64,000 nucleotides of DNA from NCBI RefSeq assembly GCF_900129075.1, contig NZ_FQVH01000004.1, positions 58,160-122,159 of the forward strand. Reading direction: 5' to 3'. This document shows, piece after piece, positions 62,568-64,000 of this stretch; position 1 is the stretch's first letter, and the number at the start of each line of letters is the position of its first letter. Position numbers and translations under genes: made by a program. This DNA comes from Caldanaerobius fijiensis DSM 17918. GTDB taxonomy: Bacteria > Bacillota > Thermoanaerobacteria > Thermoanaerobacterales > Caldanaerobiaceae. The notes beneath the pieces are model-generated. The model saw nothing but the letters and a program-made list of their open reading frames with translations, was not told the DNA's origin and searched no databases.

Positions 62568-63059
62568 ATGACAAATGAAAAAATAAATAACTGCTGTTGC
62601 TGTGGTGGAAAAGAGCCATCTCATAAAATAGAAAATAACGATATATGTCCTTTATGTAAAACATCAGGAATCAAAGTAAAAAATATTACAGTAAAGCATT
62701 TGGTAGTTGATGCCCTTACAAAATCGGTAGGAGATATTGATTATTATATATGCATGAACGAAGGATGTGATGTTGTATATTATAATCCAGAATCAGGTGT
62801 TAAGTTTGATAAGCAGCAAGTAAAAGTGCCAATATGGTTTAAAAAAGATGCCAATCCTAAATATGCCTGCTACTGCAGCAAGGTTACAGAGGAACAGGTA
62901 ATAGATGCTGTAATAAAACATGGTGCAAAAACAGTTAAAGATATTATAGAAATCACAGGGGCGATGAAAAACAGCCAATGTGAAAAGAATAACCCCTTAG
63001 GGAAATGCTGTCACAATATAATTCAGGAGGCTATAGACAAAGGGTTATCAATGAAATAA
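62568..63059 (+). CDS. CopZ-like iron-sulfur/zinc-binding protein with BFD-type [2Fe-2S] domain
   Basis: The 163-residue protein has a Cys-rich start (NCCCCGG), a zinc-ribbon-like CPLCKTSGIKVKNITVKHLV, then YYICMNEGCDVVYYNPESGV. The C-terminal BFD-like [2Fe-2S] domain is YACYCSKVTEEQVIDAVIKH to SQCEKNNPLGKCCHN. It matches the N-terminal half of Archaeoglobus CopZ, the iron-sulfur metallochaperone, but the copper-binding HMA domain is absent. A redox or metal-delivery role is inferred. AAGGAAGGTAAGG precedes the ATG. Confidence 0.82.
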   Translation: MTNEKINNCCCCGGKEPSHKIENNDICPLCKTSGIKVKNITVKHLVVDALTKSVGDIDYYICMNEGCDVVYYNPESGVKFDKQQVKVPIWFKKDANPKYACYCSKVTEEQVIDAVIKHGAKTVKDIIEITGAMKNSQCEKNNPLGKCCHNIIQEAIDKGLSMK

Positions 63060-63118
63060 GATACAATTCCGTTTTGTACTATATTTTAATACTATATACG
63101 GTAAATCGGGGGATTATC

Positions 63119-63700
63119 ATGTTTGAATACATAAAATTGCAAAGAACAATGTGTTTTGGGACTTGCCCTGTTTATAGTGTAACAGTGGATAATGAGGGTA
63201 ATGTAAATTATAGTGGAGAAATGTTTGTATATAAGAGCGGAGAGCATCATTGGAAGATATCAGGGAAAAAAGTAAATCAGTTAAATGACTTAATTGAGGA
63301 TTTTGGGTTTAAGTCTTTTATATATGAGCCAGGTTATGAGTTTATTACGGACGGTCCTTCTTGCATTACCACAATAAAATATTCAGATGGAGAAACTAAA
63401 GAAATTAACCACTATTACGGACATGTTTTGATAGATGATAGCCTGACAGCATTTGAAAAGAATATAGAGAGAATAATAGGTACTAAAAAATATGTAAATC
63501 CCAGATTATACATATATCAGGTGGAAGAGAAAGTTCCAGAGTCGCCAATTAAGTACATAGTTGTTTCTGATTCAGAAAAAGAAGCCATAGATTTAGTAGA
63601 AGATTGTGTCAGACAGGAATTAATTGAATGGCGGGTGCAGAAGATAGGGATTGCTGCAGATAATTATTACGGACCTGCAATAATTATGAAAGGCGTTTAA
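63119..63700 (+). CDS. DUF6438-type domain protein
   Basis: The 193-residue protein begins MFEYIKLQRTMCFGTCPVYS, the signature of DUF6438, with the two Cys in CFGTC, then VNYSGEMFVYKSGEH and CITTIKYSDGETKEIN. A C-terminal extension of about 60 residues (PIKYIVVSDSEKEAIDLVED) is not part of the domain and resembles an alpha/beta strand-helix unit. Function is unknown. The ATG at 63119 is chosen because the longer frame would start inside the CopZ-like gene. A weak terminator follows. Confidence 0.7.
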   Translation: MFEYIKLQRTMCFGTCPVYSVTVDNEGNVNYSGEMFVYKSGEHHWKISGKKVNQLNDLIEDFGFKSFIYEPGYEFITDGPSCITTIKYSDGETKEINHYYGHVLIDDSLTAFEKNIERIIGTKKYVNPRLYIYQVEEKVPESPIKYIVVSDSEKEAIDLVEDCVRQELIEWRVQKIGIAADNYYGPAIIMKGV

Positions 63701-63724
63701 TTGCTGATAATAATAATAGATTAA

Positions 63725-63747
63725 AGGGAACTCAATACGGGTTCCCT
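63725..63747 (+). terminator. Hairpin after the DUF6438 gene
   Basis: AGGGAAC and GTTCCCT form a seven-base stem with a nine-base loop. The T-run is poor. Confidence 0.5.
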
Positions 63748-63756
63748 ATTCATTGC

Positions 63757-63860
63757 TCAGGGTTTGCGAATAATATCAAAATCACAGATAGTAATAGAAT
63801 GGGCGTCATAATCGATGAGCCCATCTTTTTTCATCTTATTGAGTGGGAGTGAAAAATATT
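63757..63860 (-). pseudogene. C-terminal fragment of a Crp/Fnr-family regulator
   Basis: On the minus strand FSLPLNKMKKDGLIDYDAHS followed by ITICDFDIIRKP and a stop matches the end of the Crp/Fnr winged helix (LNRxLKxLxxDGLI, then I-x-I-x-D). Upstream bases (LIKKEHEINLNTQNIF) continue in another frame, so the gene is shifted and deleted. The rest of the gene is missing. Confidence 0.5.
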
Positions 63861-64000
63861 TTGTGTATTTAGATTAATTTCATGCTCTTTCTTGATAAGA
63901 ATCAATTAACATTTTATTTAACCCATTTCTTAGTATAACCTTTTTTCTACATTTTATGCATTAAAATGAATTAAATTGGTTAAAATATTTAATCAGGGAT

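Overview
The window is a piece of a low-GC, spore-forming, anaerobic Firmicutes chromosome. Sporulation genes (spoVB, a Spo0E-like peptide), ferredoxin-linked 2-oxoacid metabolism, a split ferredoxin-type glutamate synthase, a glmS ribozyme, ANTAR-type nitrogen control and clostridial-style polysaccharide enzymes all point to a Thermoanaerobacterales-like clostridium. Species cannot be assigned from sequence reading alone.

Layout. 1-3.5 kb: alpha-glucan metabolism (GH57 branching-type enzyme running off the left edge, a DUF4912 protein, an intracellular GH15 glucoamylase). 3.5-6.5 kb: NfeD/SPFH membrane pair, ROK sugar kinase, SIS-domain isomerase. 6.5-9.8 kb: accessory patch with a Spo0E-like gene of 50 codons, an XRE regulator, an IS3-family relic, small ORFs, a lipoprotein and a receiver protein with a decayed GGDEF domain. 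9.9-18.4 kb: two tRNA-Leu genes flank aroC, an ECF sigma/anti-sigma pair, polA-coaE, a lytic transglycosylase and a nicotinate phosphoribosyltransferase. 18.6-22 kb: envelope-glycan operon (UbiA-type prenyltransferase, GT-C-like membrane protein, DUF362). 22.2-27.9 kb: kdpFABC with a KdpD that lacks the kinase half. 28-36.8 kb (minus strand): Gfo/Idh/MocA oxidoreductase behind an AraR-like operator, an AIR-synthase-like protein overlapping an ECF S-component, a lipoprotein, spoVB and a heterodimeric ABC exporter. 37-45.8 kb: nitrogen assimilation (citrate synthase, five-gene split glutamate synthase, glnA, ANTAR regulator). 45.8-56.5 kb: GH3 NagZ-like lipoprotein, Memo-AMMECR1 fusion with its radical SAM partner, a Usp protein, cdaA-cdaR, a 2-oxoacid:ferredoxin oxidoreductase operon and a glycine-zipper stress protein. 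56.6-61 kb: HAD phosphatase, glmM, glmS ribozyme, glmS. 61-64 kb: two paralogous small beta-barrel-like proteins, about 840 bp of repeat-rich non-coding DNA, a CopZ-like iron-sulfur protein, a DUF6438 protein and a Crp-family relic.

How the parts connect. The best integrated circuit is nitrogen assimilation. The glt operon and glnA each have a promoter of the form TTGCAA-17-TATAAT/TATACT. Each is followed by an intrinsic terminator whose 5' arm overlaps a small hairpin with a six-base loop carrying A at position 1 and G at position 4. That is the RNA signature bound by ANTAR antiterminators, and an ANTAR protein is encoded directly behind glnA. A second theme is c-di-AMP and potassium: cdaA-cdaR lie behind a free-standing Usp protein resembling the Usp half of the kinase-less KdpD.

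Least explained stretch: 61.2-62.4 kb, where two tandem small proteins of probable Sm/SH3-like fold sit beside at least ten copies of a short repeat laid out as three direct, three inverted and four direct copies, able to form long-range RNA duplexes. The aroC leader is also notable: an 11-bp hairpin sits exactly between a strong Shine-Dalgarno and the GTG start.
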